Positions 1 through 11,583 of a DNA stretch of 64,000 nt are shown one piece after another. Source of the stretch: Stercorarius parasiticus (lineage: Eukaryota; Chordata; Aves; Charadriiformes; Stercorariidae); contig VWZL01000914.1 in NCBI GenBank assembly GCA_013396915.1, positions 62,001 to 126,000 of the forward strand, written 5' to 3'. Position 1 is the first letter of the stretch. The number at the start of each line of letters is the position of its first letter. The notes beneath the pieces are model-generated. The model saw only the letters and a list, made by a program, of their open reading frames with translations. It did not search any database and was not told the origin of the DNA. Made by a program: the position numbers and the translations under genes.

Positions 1-3000
1 TATTTCTTGTAAAAGAGAAATTATATAATTTATTTAGTACAGACTACTGTAAACTATAGTTTCATTGACAAATAAAATATTTTGTTCTCAAGACTATCAC
101 AGCTGTCAACCTGCTCTTGATCCGTACAGGACTTACTGTTCCAGCATTTCTGTGCCTTCATGACATGGTGTTGAGAGGTGTCCCAAGATATCTGACAACT
201 ACTTTATAACATGGCATCTGTCTTTATCTTCTACCAGATCTATAATAAAGAGGGGAATCTTGAAATTAGAGCAGAAAAGGCAAATGAACATACTCAACAG
301 GCATTGCTTCATAAAAGGATTTCAGACTTTTCAGAATGAGCAATAATTTTAAGATAACTATTGAACTGTTCTGATTTCCTTAATGTCATTAGCAGCAGAG
401 AGATAATCCAAACGCCAGTGAACATCAATCCAAGATTTCACGCTCTGATGCAGTGGTGTATTTAAAAACTACACAGGTGTCACTTTGAAACTTTATGAAA
501 GTTATTGGTAATAACATTTCTTCTAGGAGTAATTCTAGCCAAACCAGAATTTGGCACTTTAATTCCTACAACTATGCTTTGTACCTCTGAAGAATTTTTC
601 ATTTAAGGTTTTGGTGTGGGGTGGTTTGGGTTTTGGGTTTTGTTTTGTTTTGTTTTTACTTTGATGTAATCCTATAACCCTGACGAGGAGGGTATTATTC
701 CTTAATTATGCACAGAATAGAGCAATGGAAAGGTTGGGGTTTTTTTCTCAAAGTACGTAGAGTCTTTAGCTTAATTTAGAGTCTGTGTCTCATGGTTGCC
801 TCTTTTTCCAGGCTTTAAAATTAGCTTGCTTAATCTCAGCAAGATAATTCTTCTGCAGCATTCCTCTTAGAAATGCAAGAGACAAATCTGCATGCCCTGT
901 GAGCAAAAGCATTTTGTACGTCTATGTGAAGTGTCTGCTCCTTTGTGCACAGTGTATAGCGTATTTAGAATGTGTGTCTATGCAAAGCAGATATTTCTGA
1001 TCAGTCTCACTTGGGGAAGAACACAAAGTTTCTTGGTTTAAGCACCAGATTAACCTTCATAAAGCACATACATGTGACTTTTTTCGCCAATTACCTAGCA
1101 AACTGTAGTGTCTGAATCATTTGTACTTAGGAAGACCCAAGAGGACACACAACTTAACTGCAACAATTGTGTCCAAACTGAGAATGTCTTTACTAAATGA
1201 TTCGGAGACTGAGCCTTCCTTTGTGTACAATCCCTTTAACGCAGTCAATTTATAATCTATAAATTTATAAATCAATTTATAAATTAAAACAGTCATTTAA
1301 CACTTGCAAAAGGAAATCCTGTGTTAGACTATGGAACTTTCTCCAAAGTATGTGCACTTACAAATTTTTATTTTTTTTTTTTGTGCCTACATGGTTCCAC
1401 TGAGAGGGAAGAGGGATTACAGCTAGGTAATGTTAATGATCAATAACCTGGAACCTATTTCTTTCTCTAACACATAAAATGATATAAAGCTTCAAACACC
1501 AAAGAGTACACGAGTCTGTAAGGATTTGTATGCTTCATGCCTGAGTATTTCGTTTCTATTCATCTTGCATTGGTATTTTGCATTGATAGCACTTTGATGA
1601 AAATGCAATGACTGTTAAACATATCTGTAAAGATGACGAAGCAGTACGTGTCCGGTAAAACCAAAATACGTACGGAAGGCATAATCAACTCACTGGGGTA
1701 TTAAAATAATGTACTGGTCTATTTCTCCAGGTCTAAACAGATGGAACTCACCACAGGGAGCAAAATTTGAAGAATTAGGTCACAGACGTGGGCTATCTGT
1801 GTGCAGTGGTATCTGAATACCCTGGCCCTGCAAGCTGCCCAGAAGGAAAAAGCACAGGTTGATACCTGCTTAGAGAGAGGTAGGGAGTAACTCCAAATTT
1901 GTGTATCTGACCATGCAACTTGATCATATGGCACTCAGAGGGCGAGTTTTGCCTTTGGTGGTAGCATGTAATAGTTATTCTCAGTTTTTAAAAAAAAAAC
2001 ACCAAAACTTCATGTCCTTGTGCTAGAATTCAATGGTTTGAAAATACTAACATTGATCGCAAGATCTGTTACCTTGTTGACTTTACTTATACTTCAGGCA
2101 ATTTAATTCCATGTAACGCAATGATATTTTCCGAAACCCTTAACACTGGACAGTGATAAAAGAGTAATCAGTAGTGCACTCCACCTACTCTTCACAGAAG
2201 CCATTTGCTGACCCATTTCCAGTGATGCATGCGTTTGCTTGCAACAAGAAAGATACCAGATCTTGCCAGACTGAAGGCGTGGGGCCTGTCCCCACAGCGG
2301 TTTTGCACCTGGAACTACTTTGCAGCTATTTTACACCAGCCTAAAAAAAGATATTGATGGCAAAGTGCTGTGGTGTGAACAACATTATCCTAGAGGACAA
2401 GCATCAAGATGAAAAACATGAAGAGATATTGTTAAAATCACTAACACCTAACTCGGGCCCTTTTTAAGTTGGATGAATGATCCTCACTGGTTAGTAGTGT
2501 CCTGCAAAGTTCATTAACTTGAGCATTGCTGACAATTTTTAAAGGATTTGGTTAAGTGAGATTGGTAATACCTGAGAAAATATTTAATCTACAGTAATTC
2601 ATTGATTTGTCATTAACTTAGAAACAAGAGATGAACAAGAAATCGCTGTGGAACTACCTGGATAATACCAGAAAATATCTTCTGACACTCTTTTTATAGG
2701 AATGGCAAGGTATGTAAACAAACGCCATCTTTTACTAGATCAAATGCTACATAAAAGAATAGGTGTTCCTCCATTCTTCCAGTGGCTTTCCCTGCTCCCT
2801 GCTGAAGTAAAAAAAAAAAAGGAATTGTTTGCTTTACTAATGTATTCTGCAGTGTGATAAAAGTGGTTTCTCCCTACAGGCCTTATCTCAGTATGTGGAT
2901 CATTATAGCTCCAAAATCATAAGTACTTACTTCCAGAAGTAATAAGAATGTGGAATGGTCTTCAAGGAACTGGAGAGTATCTTGTATCTGCTTGATGTAT

Positions 3001-4382
3001 AAAAACTTCCCTCACAAAATGCAACAAGAAAGAGGAAAGAGACCAGAGGCTGAATAAGCTAGATAATGTGGTTTGGTACAGAGAACTCTTAACTGTCAAA
3101 GTCTCAGCTGAAATTTGCACAACCAACTTGACTTGTCTGGGCTTTTGCCCCTCGTGGTAGAAAATAATTTCATTTTAAATAAAAAAATAATACAAATCTT
3201 GGCAAGAAACTTGACAACTTACTCCCCAAAGCATTGCAAGATGCCAGCTGCTTACCTGAGTGAGAGCTTTAGAAATGTAAAATTGGTGAGCTTCTTAATA
3301 CTTGTATGCTTTACATATTTATGATTTTATTTGCAACTGTTGCATCTTTCAGTCCTGTCCTACGTAAGGATCTGAAGTGAAATGTCTGTGTTCCCACAGA
3401 AAATTATTTTTTTTTAAGAATGTTTTCATCAGAATTATTTCTTACCTCATTGCCCTGGTAAGCCTATTTTCTTTTTTCAGTTTACGTAACAATAAAAGAT
3501 GTCTAGCTGAGACTCTTGACATCTTAACATACCACTAATAATACGGGCATATAAATATCTCAGTAGGAACTTGACCAGTCACATACATAAATTCCCTTCT
3601 TTTTCTTCACTGCTTAGAACATACGTCATGTGTGATAGATGATGTGCTTTATTTTCCCTTTACTGGCCCAGAGTAACATTTTACCTACAGGAGGTGATGG
3701 ATCAGAATACCTGCTGTCAGAAAATACTGTCCTAGAATGTGTCCCTGAGTGGATGCGATATTCTGTGTTAATGTATCTTTCCGTGGACATTAACTCCGGT
3801 ATTCACACAGCCAAATAGCTCCTGGACAAACCAGTGAACGTCATCTCAAGTGATCCGTATTAGCTGCTCACATCAGTGCTGTTACCTGGAATTAATTAAC
3901 AGCAGTTAATGGGAATTGGAATCTCAACAGGTTTTTTGAGTGAATGGCAGCTACTCCAGTTTTGGGGTGTAAATCGATTGTCCAAGTGGCCTGTTGTAAA
4001 GCTTGAACCCAATATACAAGCCCTGGTCTGTGCCCCATTGCTCCCGCTCTGTACTGCCAGTGTGTCCTGCAGTTCTGTCATAAATTGTCAAGGAAGGGGG
4101 AACCCCTCTCTGTTACTGCTTAGGTCTGGACAAGCTGTAGATACTGTACTTTGAAAATTTTCCAGAGAAGAGGACAGGAACTGTAGAACAGCACAACTAC
4201 ATGAAGTGGATTCTTAACCATGCAGCTTAGGAAACGACTGCCATTACTACACACTTTCAATTTCAAAGTATTCTGCTTTGTAGCTCAGGCTGCTCAAGTT
4301 AGACTGCTGTCAGCACCTGTGGCATGGAGGAACTGCCAGGATGCTAGAATCCTTGCAAGGTAGAAATAAATAGCATTTTTCC
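1..4382. other. Intergenic sequence upstream of FXN
   Basis: No recognised gene. The stretch is AT-rich with short chance open frames on both strands. There is a T/G-rich low-complexity tract around 600-660 made of TTTTG and GGTTTT units. One minus-strand segment (about 1750-1875) is flanked by splice-like sites and is treated as a weak finding. From human synteny (PIP5K1B-FXN-TJP2) this could be the spacer after PIP5K1B, but I see no PIP5K1B exon. Confidence 0.6.
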
Positions 4383-5247
4383 NNNNNNNNNNNNNNNNNN
4401 NNNNNNNNNNNNNNNNNNNNNNNNNNNNNNNNNNNNNNNNNNNNNNNNNNNNNNNNNNNNNNNNNNNNNNNNNNNNNNNNNNNNNNNNNNNNNNNNNNNN
4501 NNNNNNNNNNNNNNNNNNNNNNNNNNNNNNNNNNNNNNNNNNNNNNNNNNNNNNNNNNNNNNNNNNNNNNNNNNNNNNNNNNNNNNNNNNNNNNNNNNNN
4601 NNNNNNNNNNNNNNNNNNNNNNNNNNNNNNNNNNNNNNNNNNNNNNNNNNNNNNNNNNNNNNNNNNNNNNNNNNNNNNNNNNNNNNNNNNNNNNNNNNNN
4701 NNNNNNNNNNNNNNNNNNNNNNNNNNNNNNNNNNNNNNNNNNNNNNNNNNNNNNNNNNNNNNNNNNNNNNNNNNNNNNNNNNNNNNNNNNNNNNNNNNNN
4801 NNNNNNNNNNNNNNNNNNNNNNNNNNNNNNNNNNNNNNNNNNNNNNNNNNNNNNNNNNNNNNNNNNNNNNNNNNNNNNNNNNNNNNNNNNNNNNNNNNNN
4901 NNNNNNNNNNNNNNNNNNNNNNNNNNNNNNNNNNNNNNNNNNNNNNNNNNNNNNNNNNNNNNNNNNNNNNNNNNNNNNNNNNNNNNNNNNNNNNNNNNNN
5001 NNNNNNNNNNNNNNNNNNNNNNNNNNNNNNNNNNNNNNNNNNNNNNNNNNNNNNNNNNNNNNNNNNNNNNNNNNNNNNNNNNNNNNNNNNNNNNNNNNNN
5101 NNNNNNNNNNNNNNNNNNNNNNNNNNNNNNNNNNNNNNNNNNNNNNNNNNNNNNNNNNNNNNNNNNNNNNNNNNNNNNNNNNNNNNNNNNNNNNNNNNNN
5201 NNNNNNNNNNNNNNNNNNNNNNNNNNNNNNNNNNNNNNNNNNNNNNN
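4383..5247. other. Assembly gap (865 N) in FXN CpG island
   Basis: An unbroken run of N. The sequence to the right is extremely GC-rich, so the gap is probably GC dropout in the FXN promoter and first exon. It very likely hides the FXN start codon and mitochondrial targeting sequence. Confidence 0.97.
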
Positions 5248-5304
5248 GGCCGAGCGCGGTGCCCCGGCGGCAGCTGCCCCGGCCGGGGCGCGGCGCGGCC
5301 CTTC
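5248..5304 (+). CDS. FXN: Frataxin exon 1, 3' part only
   Basis: This is a proposed remnant of FXN exon 1 emerging from the assembly gap. It is open for 19 codons (from GRARCPGGSC to ARPF) and ends at a canonical donor GTGAGC at 5305. It ends in phase 0, which is what exon 2 needs and what human exon 1 does as I recall. The composition (Arg, Ala, Gly, Pro, no acidic residues) suits the mitochondrial presequence region, which is poorly conserved between species. The start codon and most of the targeting peptide lie in the N run. The placement is inferred from phase, donor and position, not from sequence identity; another donor inside the gap is possible. Confidence 0.5.
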
Positions 5305-5600
5305 GTGAGCGCCAACGCGCGGGGCCGGCGGCCGCGGTGGGTCCCAGCCCTGGCGCGGTGGGAAGGGCAGCAGCGAGCTTTGCCGTACCCCGGAGCTGTT
5401 TGCTGGAGGAGCTGGGGCCGGCGGCCTGAGCGCGGGGTTTGGCGCGGGGAGGGCGGCACACCTCGTGCGGGCACCGCCTCGGCAGCCCCAAGCCATAAAC
5501 GTAGCGTGAGCGCAGCGGTGGGGTTACCGCCTCTCGGCCTGGCCGGAACCCCAGCGGAGCTGCGGCCTCGTAGCTTCTCATCCCAAGCGTGTATTAAGGA
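5248..5600. promoter_or_regulatory. FXN: CpG island A, FXN promoter and exon 1 region
   Basis: CpG-dense sequence immediately right of the gap, fading to ordinary AT-rich DNA by about 5600. It sits at the 5' end of the FXN exons, as expected for a housekeeping CpG-island promoter. The core promoter and start site themselves are not visible because they fall in the gap or to its left. Confidence 0.75.
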
Positions 5601-6685
5601 AATGCTAAAGGGTACAAGGCAAAAACATGTAGGCATCAGTATGTATTTTGTCAGCCTGTATCAGCGAGGGGTTTGCTGTTGTTTATGTCCGTGTCATGGC
5701 TTTGGACTGACAGACCAGTTTGTCTGTAGCGCCGGAGGGCAGATGTCAAACCATACGCAGAGGGATGTTCTCGTGTTTTGCTCTCGTGTGTGCTTGAAGA
5801 AGGGCTGTCATAGTTCCTTTTTAAATGTCACTTGCTTTTCAACTCACTCTGTTAGTTATCAAGACCTTGTGCAAGTAAACAAAAAGCAGCCAAGAGTGCT
5901 ATCTTGCTGTGCATCCAGAAATACATACGTTCATAGCCCAGGTTAAGAAGAAAATGGCAGACACGCTCTCTTTCTTTCTTGGTGGAAAGCACAAGTGCTC
6001 CTCTGTTAGACTAGGGGATCAACTTTATTTTTAACCATGCTGATGTATGGCTTCCCCTCAAAGGGGTTGCCTGTTTTGCTGTCTTGTCTGCTATTGCCAG
6101 TATGTTTATATAGCTTTTCTGTAATTTTGATTTGGATTCTTTAAGCTTTTTTTTTTTTTTAAACAGAAGAGAAATTAGAAATGGAACAGCTTGTTTTACA
6201 GAAGAGATCTGGAATGTGAAGTGTGATGTTAGCTCTTTTGTAAGTAAGGAGGATTCAGGACTTCTGTTTATTTCAGTTGAATATATTCATGGCTTCTGAT
6301 AGAGGGACACAAGGTGTTGATAATGAAGCATCAGAGTAGTGGATACTTGTGAACATCTTGGCCTAAGCCAGTTGCCTGAAGTTGCTCAGAAATTCTGTGG
6401 TAGAGCAATAGAAAAGAAAACAGGTCTTCTCTTTCCTAGTTCACTCTTCTATGAATAAAATTCATTCTTTTTTTTTTTTCATTAGTTTGTATCAGACTGC
6501 CTCAGTCATCCAAGGATTAGAGCTGCACAATTCTTTCGATGTTATCTCTGTGATATAGAATATGAATATTTTCCTGTGGGGGACGGAAGGGTCTTCAAGG
6601 ATCTATTTAATTTGTGTTAGAAATGTATCATTTATAATTCTTCATGTTTTAACTTGTAATTCCAATTTACTTACATTTTCAACAG
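5305..6685 (+). other. FXN: FXN intron 1
   Basis: About 1.4 kb from the proposed exon 1 donor (GTGAGC) to the exon 2 acceptor (TTTTCAACAG). It contains T-runs near 6147 and 6470 but no GAA/TTC repeat. In humans the Friedreich ataxia GAA expansion lies in this intron, in an Alu-derived context. No other feature seen. The plus-strand open frame from 5305 into the intron is read-through of a CpG-rich edge, not a gene. Confidence 0.6.
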
Positions 6686-6768
6686 CAATTACAATATGCT
6701 TCAGAGGTGAAGAGCAGCACTATCTGGTTCATGAATTTAAGAAATGCAGGAACTCTGAACGACACGAG
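6686..6768 (+). CDS. FXN: Frataxin exon 2
   Basis: Eighty-three bases between acceptor TTTTCAACAG and donor GTAAAT. Read from phase 0 it begins QLQYASEVKSS and continues TIWFMNLRNAGTLNDT, ending with two bases that complete a codon with exon 3. It matches the corresponding frataxin segment (human exon 2 has VKKQSVYLMNLRKSGTL), sharing VK, MNLR and GTL at the same spacing. Entry and exit phases (0 and 2) equal those of human exon 2, but human exon 2 is 98 bases as I recall, so this one is five residues shorter near its start. It encodes the linker between presequence and mature frataxin fold, the region cut by the mitochondrial processing peptidase. A different open frame over this region (6562-6831) is a shadow. 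Confidence 0.85.
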
Positions 6769-8106
6769 GTAAATTGTATTTTGAGATATTCATATGGAAG
6801 CATCATCTCTACATTTCAAAATACTTTGTAGACATGGTAAGAATATCAAACTAATGTAATGTTGATCTGATGAGAAAAGCACAGTTTTATCAAAAGGCAT
6901 TTTGGGTGAATTTGGGAAGTCACTTAGCAAATAATTCACGTACCTAAATGTAGGTGTCTAGCACCATTTCATGTATGTCATGGTACATGAAATTTCCGTT
7001 TGTGCTGAGAGGATGTGACACAGCACCTGTCAGAGACTTCTCCCCTTCTGATGCAGCAGTTGGAGGCCCAGTGAAGGATTCTGCAGATGTCTAAAATGGC
7101 TCTTACCATTAAGTACCTGAACTGCACTCTGAACCAGTACATGATTCCTGCCTAATCCTAACGGTTTCTGTTCTCCACGCCGCTAGGTGTTTCTGTGGTG
7201 TCCCTCGCGTAAGTGGCTTAGAGTGTATTTCAGTAACTGGCTAGCAAGAAACTTTTGAAAAAAATTATGTTCTGTATCATCAGTTGACAGATACTGAGTC
7301 ACCATAGTTCATAGTAACTGTTGTGTTGCCGTACCCATTAGCAAAAACTGAAAGGATTTCACCGAATTGTCTGTTGCTGTAGACACCTTCTTTAAATAAG
7401 TAGAAAAAGTTAGTGGGAACAAACTCTAGATCAGTTTTATTAACCAAGAGAAACTAAATCACATAAGTTTTTCCATCCATATCAGTGTCGTCTTTTAACT
7501 GAGTGTGTAGGTGGGTAACAGAAGCAGTCTCACAAGTGCTGTAAGCCGTACGTAATGGCTACAAGGGTGCTTTGAGACTCTCTGAAGAAGAAGATATTTG
7601 TATGTATTAGTTCATAAGTACACTTTAAATAATGTATAATTACCGGGCTGTGTTGGTAATTCCAGCTGACAAGTCAAATGCTGTACGTAGACATGGCATG
7701 GGATATTGATGTTTCTAAACTGCTTATAGCTACAGCCAGTTTCTTAGAGTCAAATGACATGCTTCTGAATAGCTCGTAGAGCTCAAAACTAAGTAATTCT
7801 TGCACAAAGTCCTTTTATGAAAATGCCATATTTTGAAATCTAACTCTGTCCACTTAGTACACAGGGGTCAGTATGTCTGAGGAAAGAAATACATATTCCT
7901 CAGTTAAGAGATCTCTGCTACCAAAATTTCAAAATTCCACCTCCATTTATAAGGTGGATTGTTACCTACATTACCTTAAGAAAAATGACTAACTGTTTTA
8001 TATGGTCATTTCATCCAAGGGCATGGGCTTGGTATGTTTTTATTATAGGGAAAATACTGTCTTCCATGGTTTTCCTCCTAATTATGGGCTTGTATGTCAT
8101 TTGTAG
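6769..8106 (+). other. FXN: FXN intron 2
   Basis: Intron from GTAAAT to the acceptor TCATTTGTAG before exon 3. No repeat recognised. On the minus strand, short open segments with good splice acceptors lie at about 7534-7581 and 7100-7243; they may be 3' exons of the antisense gene (see findings). Confidence 0.6.
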
Positions 8107-8227
8107 CTCTTTAGATGAGACCACTTATGAAAAACTGGCTGAAGAAACATTGGATTCCTTAGCAGATTTCTTTGAGGACCTGACTGATAAGCCTTTTACC
8201 CCAGAAGATTATGATGTCTCTTTAGGG
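8107..8227 (+). CDS. FXN: Frataxin exon 3
   Basis: Encodes [20 protein letters not shown] and then [20 protein letters not shown], unmistakable frataxin: helix 1 with its acidic ridge (many Glu/Asp) and the start of strand 1. In frataxin this acidic surface binds iron and contacts the cysteine desulfurase complex NFS1-ISD11-ISCU in the mitochondrial matrix. Length 121 equals human exon 3 as I recall. Acceptor TTTGTAG and donor GTATGT are canonical. The first base completes the split codon from exon 2 and the exon ends in phase 0. The open frame continuing past 8227 is intronic. Confidence 0.97.
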
Positions 8228-8553
8228 GTATGTTTTAAACATTCTGTTACCACTGTAATTATTGTAGATATTTTTTTTCTTTGAAGGAGAGTTTTAAATT
8301 AGTCACCTTAGTGCCAACACTTAAAATACAATGAGTTTTTACAGCGTTATTGTTAAAATATACCTGTTTATACTGGCTGGAGCAACTATTCTGGTAAAAA
8401 GTAACACATGCTGTTACATGATTTGAGGATTTAAAATGTTTAGTGTATGGAGCAAGACGTAATATAGAATAATAAATGAGCACAAGAGGAGACAGAAACT
8501 GGTTTCTGATTTCACAGTGGTCTATAAATTTTTCTAGACACGCACAGAGTCAC

Positions 8554-8710
8554 CTCCCCCCCGGTGAATACTGTGAGAGGCCTGTGTGGCATAGTACATG
8601 TACATCACATGTAACTGGTAGAGCAGTTTCTTTGATCGCCCTGAATACTGAGAAGCGGCATCTGCCTTGACCTGGTAGAGTACACCTGTCCTGGCATTAC
8701 TGATGATAGC
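8554..8710 (-). CDS. Antisense candidate exon G, unrecognised protein
   Basis: On the minus strand, a strong acceptor (CTTCTCTCCACCACAG) precedes 157 bases open in phase 0. They begin AIISNARTGVLYQVKADAAS and continue with YSGRSKKLLYQLHVMYMYYA, then an HSIHRGG tail. A GAG|GTGACT donor ends it in phase 1. The entry phase matches the exit phase of the exon at 9465-9823. CpG codons are kept in AT-rich surroundings, suggesting coding constraint. No domain recognised; the Tyr/Met-rich HVMYMYYATQ segment could be a beta strand or part of a membrane segment. An earlier donor is possible, so the 3' edge is uncertain. It lies in FXN intron 3 on the opposite strand. Confidence 0.6.
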
Positions 8711-9464
8711 CTGTGGTGGAGAGAAGCAACAAGAGGATGCTATGTTTGGATAGGTGGTTGCGAAAGTGAAACCAGAGCATACAGGCGGAGAAGGCTACTG
8801 TCACGGGAGACATTGGGTGGTTCCTAGCCTGTTAATTGGAGCCTATAACAGGTCAGCCACTCGCATTGTTTTACAGGAGTGACAAACTCATATTAAAAAT
8901 GTCCATTCTGTTGATACTGCGAATTTATTAGTTTTACATACAATTCCTGAAGTGATTTGTATGTTACAGCCCTCTGACTTGGAGGAGAGTGCAGTTTCTC
9001 CCTACACTGCCATCTGCAACACAGGTCTTTCACTACTGCATGTTTTTTGAGGTCACATAACTGCTGCTCCCTCTTCACGTCTTACCACAAGGAGGTTGCT
9101 TTCTACTTGCCCTACCAGTTAAGGTGTTATGCTGAGGGACATTGAAGCAGATGGTTTGGGTTGCACTGTGGGAAAAAAACCCAAAACAAACAAACAACAA
9201 AAAAAAAAAACCCAAAACCCTGTAGGTTTTGGACTTGCTTCTGTGTAACTTTGTCATCATAACGTTCATTCTTTATTTCTTATAGATAGGATAGAAAATA
9301 ACATTAAGAGGCGTCTGCTGTTGCCCTTAGCGAATACTATTTGTTGTTTTAATTATGTATGTAGTTAATGTTACAGCTAACTGCTTTTCTGGTCAAAAGC
9401 AAAGTGCCTGTTAGCCTGCTTTAAAGAGCTTAGGGCAAAAATTAGCAAAAATATTATAATTTAC

Positions 9465-9823
9465 CTCTTTAATATTCTTAGACACTTCATTACGCGAAGG
9501 CGATGAGGCATCGTATGTCAGAATTTTATCTCCAGCCACTGTAGAGTGGATTGTGTTTGACATTGACTCATTGTGATGCTTAAAAGGAATTATTCTTACA
9601 TCCATCTTAGTTTTTACCAGCACTCTTTGTTGCATAGACTGTATGACGACATCATAATATGTTGTCGTTTCTGTTAAGAGTAAAAAATTAAACGGTTCCA
9701 AGTTTACCAAAGCTAATTCCGAACAAACAAGGCTAGTGCTATAGCCGGACACAAGGTGGCGAACGTGATAAAGGTCTGTTATGCCTAAAAATGGTGAACT
9801 TGATTTCTTCATGCAGTTTCTAT
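9465..9823 (-). CDS. Antisense candidate exon F, unrecognised protein
   Basis: The largest candidate exon: 359 bases on the minus strand, open throughout, with 119 whole codons. The acceptor has a long T/C tract ending GACACGAAG, and the donor is AAAGAG|GTAAAT. It starts with two bases that complete a Tyr codon with the upstream exon at 13888-13999, and ends in phase 0. Visible segments are SPFLGITDLYHVRHLVSGYS, then SELALVNLEPFNFLLLTETT, then VVIQSMQQRVLVKTKMDV. The alternating hydrophobic pattern suggests a beta-rich domain. NES at HHNESM is a possible N-glycosylation sequon. No known family or catalytic motif recognised, and no sign of repeat origin. A chance open frame of this size with matching phases is unlikely in AT-rich intron sequence. 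Confidence 0.65.
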
Positions 9824-11583
9824 CTTCGTGTCCAGGGAAAAAAAAAATCTCTTTTGAAGAATATTCTTGTTACCAGGTGCTAACAAACGTTCATCCAGTA
9901 GTACAAAACACATACAGTAGTGTTCCTTAAAATATGGTAAAAATATCTTGCAATTTAAGTTCTTAAAAACTCAAGTTGTATTTTCTAGTATTTCAAAAGT
10001 ATTGCAAAATGTATGGGAAGATGTTTTAAACACAGCATTAGAAGTTAACCTTTATTTAATTTGCAGAGCAACAGAGCAACAACACTCTCCAACAGCTGAC
10101 ACACAATGTAAGCAATAGTATAAATTTTTTGTTAACTCTTTGGAAACCTATTTACTTATAGTGTTTCTGTAGCATACAGAATAACATCATGGTGAATATT
10201 TAATGTGGCACTAAAGAGCACGTAGAAGAGTAGTGGAACCTTTGTATCACTGTTCAGGCCTAATCCCCCAACGTGCTCTTATTCTGCTGTATCTCTACAG
10301 ATCTAAGACTGCTGATTGTCCTTCTTTGCACTAAACCAATATCAATTAACGTAACTGGCAGGACAACCTGATGGCCATATTAACCAAGGGAGCCTTTTAT
10401 TTTTATTTTATTGATCATAGATAGAAATGGCTTATCAAGCACAGAAACAGCATGGGAACTAAGGTATAAAAATAAGATCTTGAGAGTGTCATTTCATGGC
10501 TGACTATCCTTGAGATATGTCAGAAACCAGTAACACTGAGTTACTTTGTTGGGGAAGGAAGCTCTTAGCTGCTGCCTTTGCTACAGAGTCAGTGTGCAAG
10601 TAGTAGGTACTCATAAATGAAAGTATTGTTTTCCCCACAGTAAGTGTTTATACACAGCAAATAGCCCTAGCAATGATAGTAACTCTAGTGATATCTTCTG
10701 ACAAAAGCATGAAAAGTATGATTCCCTTAAAGAATTTTTATCGTGCTATAGGGCATGAAGTATGTGAGAAACAGTAGATTAAATATAATTAGCTATTACC
10801 TGAATCATCAAACTTTATTCTGTAGAGATACCCTTTTTAATTAGCATAATTCAGATAATCTGTAGGTTAACTCTAGTCCAAGTAGTGTTGTTCTTCTAAA
10901 GTTAGGACGGAAGTATTTTTGTCAGACTTACATATGCTTTTCAAATGCACTTGTGAAAATGTCAGAGAATTGTGAGTCGTGTTGTCAGTAAGAAATGTAA
11001 GAAAGAGAAAATAAATGCTCAGTAGGATAATGGTCTAAAGCTGGCATAACTAAAACAAACCAGACCTCATGGAGTTTAGCAGTGGAACATTTTTGAGGTA
11101 TGATTCAGGATCTAGGCGCTTCATCAGAATTACTGGAGAAAGAATTGTGTTTATTCACTAGGAAACTGTTACAGTTCCTTAAGAAAAGTTAGGTGAAATT
11201 CCATGGCTCAGGAATCTAGCAATGACAAATAAAGTTTCTTGACTCTGAACCATGCCAGTTCTGCATTGTTCATGAATAGAAACAGTTGTTACTGGACGAT
11301 GTTTTAATTGTTGCAAAATGAACTATCAGTCCTTTCAAGATGACAGGTCAAAGCTCAAGAGTATTATTTAAGTAGTGAATCAAAGATATGTAGGTTATCC
11401 TAGGTATTAACACAAGTTTTTGGTACCTAATGATTATTCTTCCAAGCTATTGTTGTTTGGCAAATAGTTGGGAATGTGATACAGACATGTAAGTTTCTGT
11501 TTATCTACTGCGGATGATGTCATTCTTGTCAAGTAACAGGATGTAAATTTTTAACTTCTCACTTATTTTCTTTGTGTTTTAAG

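Larger units (their letters stand above)
8228..11583 (+). other. FXN: FXN intron 3
   Basis: About 3.4 kb of AT-rich intron, with an A/C-rich low-complexity tract at 9170-9230. Its main content is on the other strand: two minus-strand candidate exons (8554-8710 and 9465-9823) of an unrecognised antisense gene. From 9830 to 11583 I see nothing further. Confidence 0.7.

Noticed and set aside
4294..5636. Long minus-strand open frames of 400-430 codons over the gap
   Set aside because: Most of each frame is N. The remainder is GC-rich island sequence, which is naturally stop-poor.
5305..5946. 213-codon plus-strand frame after the gap
   Set aside because: It starts exactly at the exon 1 donor GTGAGC and runs through FXN intron 1; no splice or homology support.
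6562..6831. 89-codon plus-strand frame over FXN exon 2
   Set aside because: It reads the exon in the wrong frame; the frataxin motif and both splice phases fit a different frame.
9170..9225. A-rich tract as a retrogene tail
   Set aside because: Mixed A/C low complexity (AAAC, CCAAAAC units), like other such tracts in the window; no retrocopy next to it.
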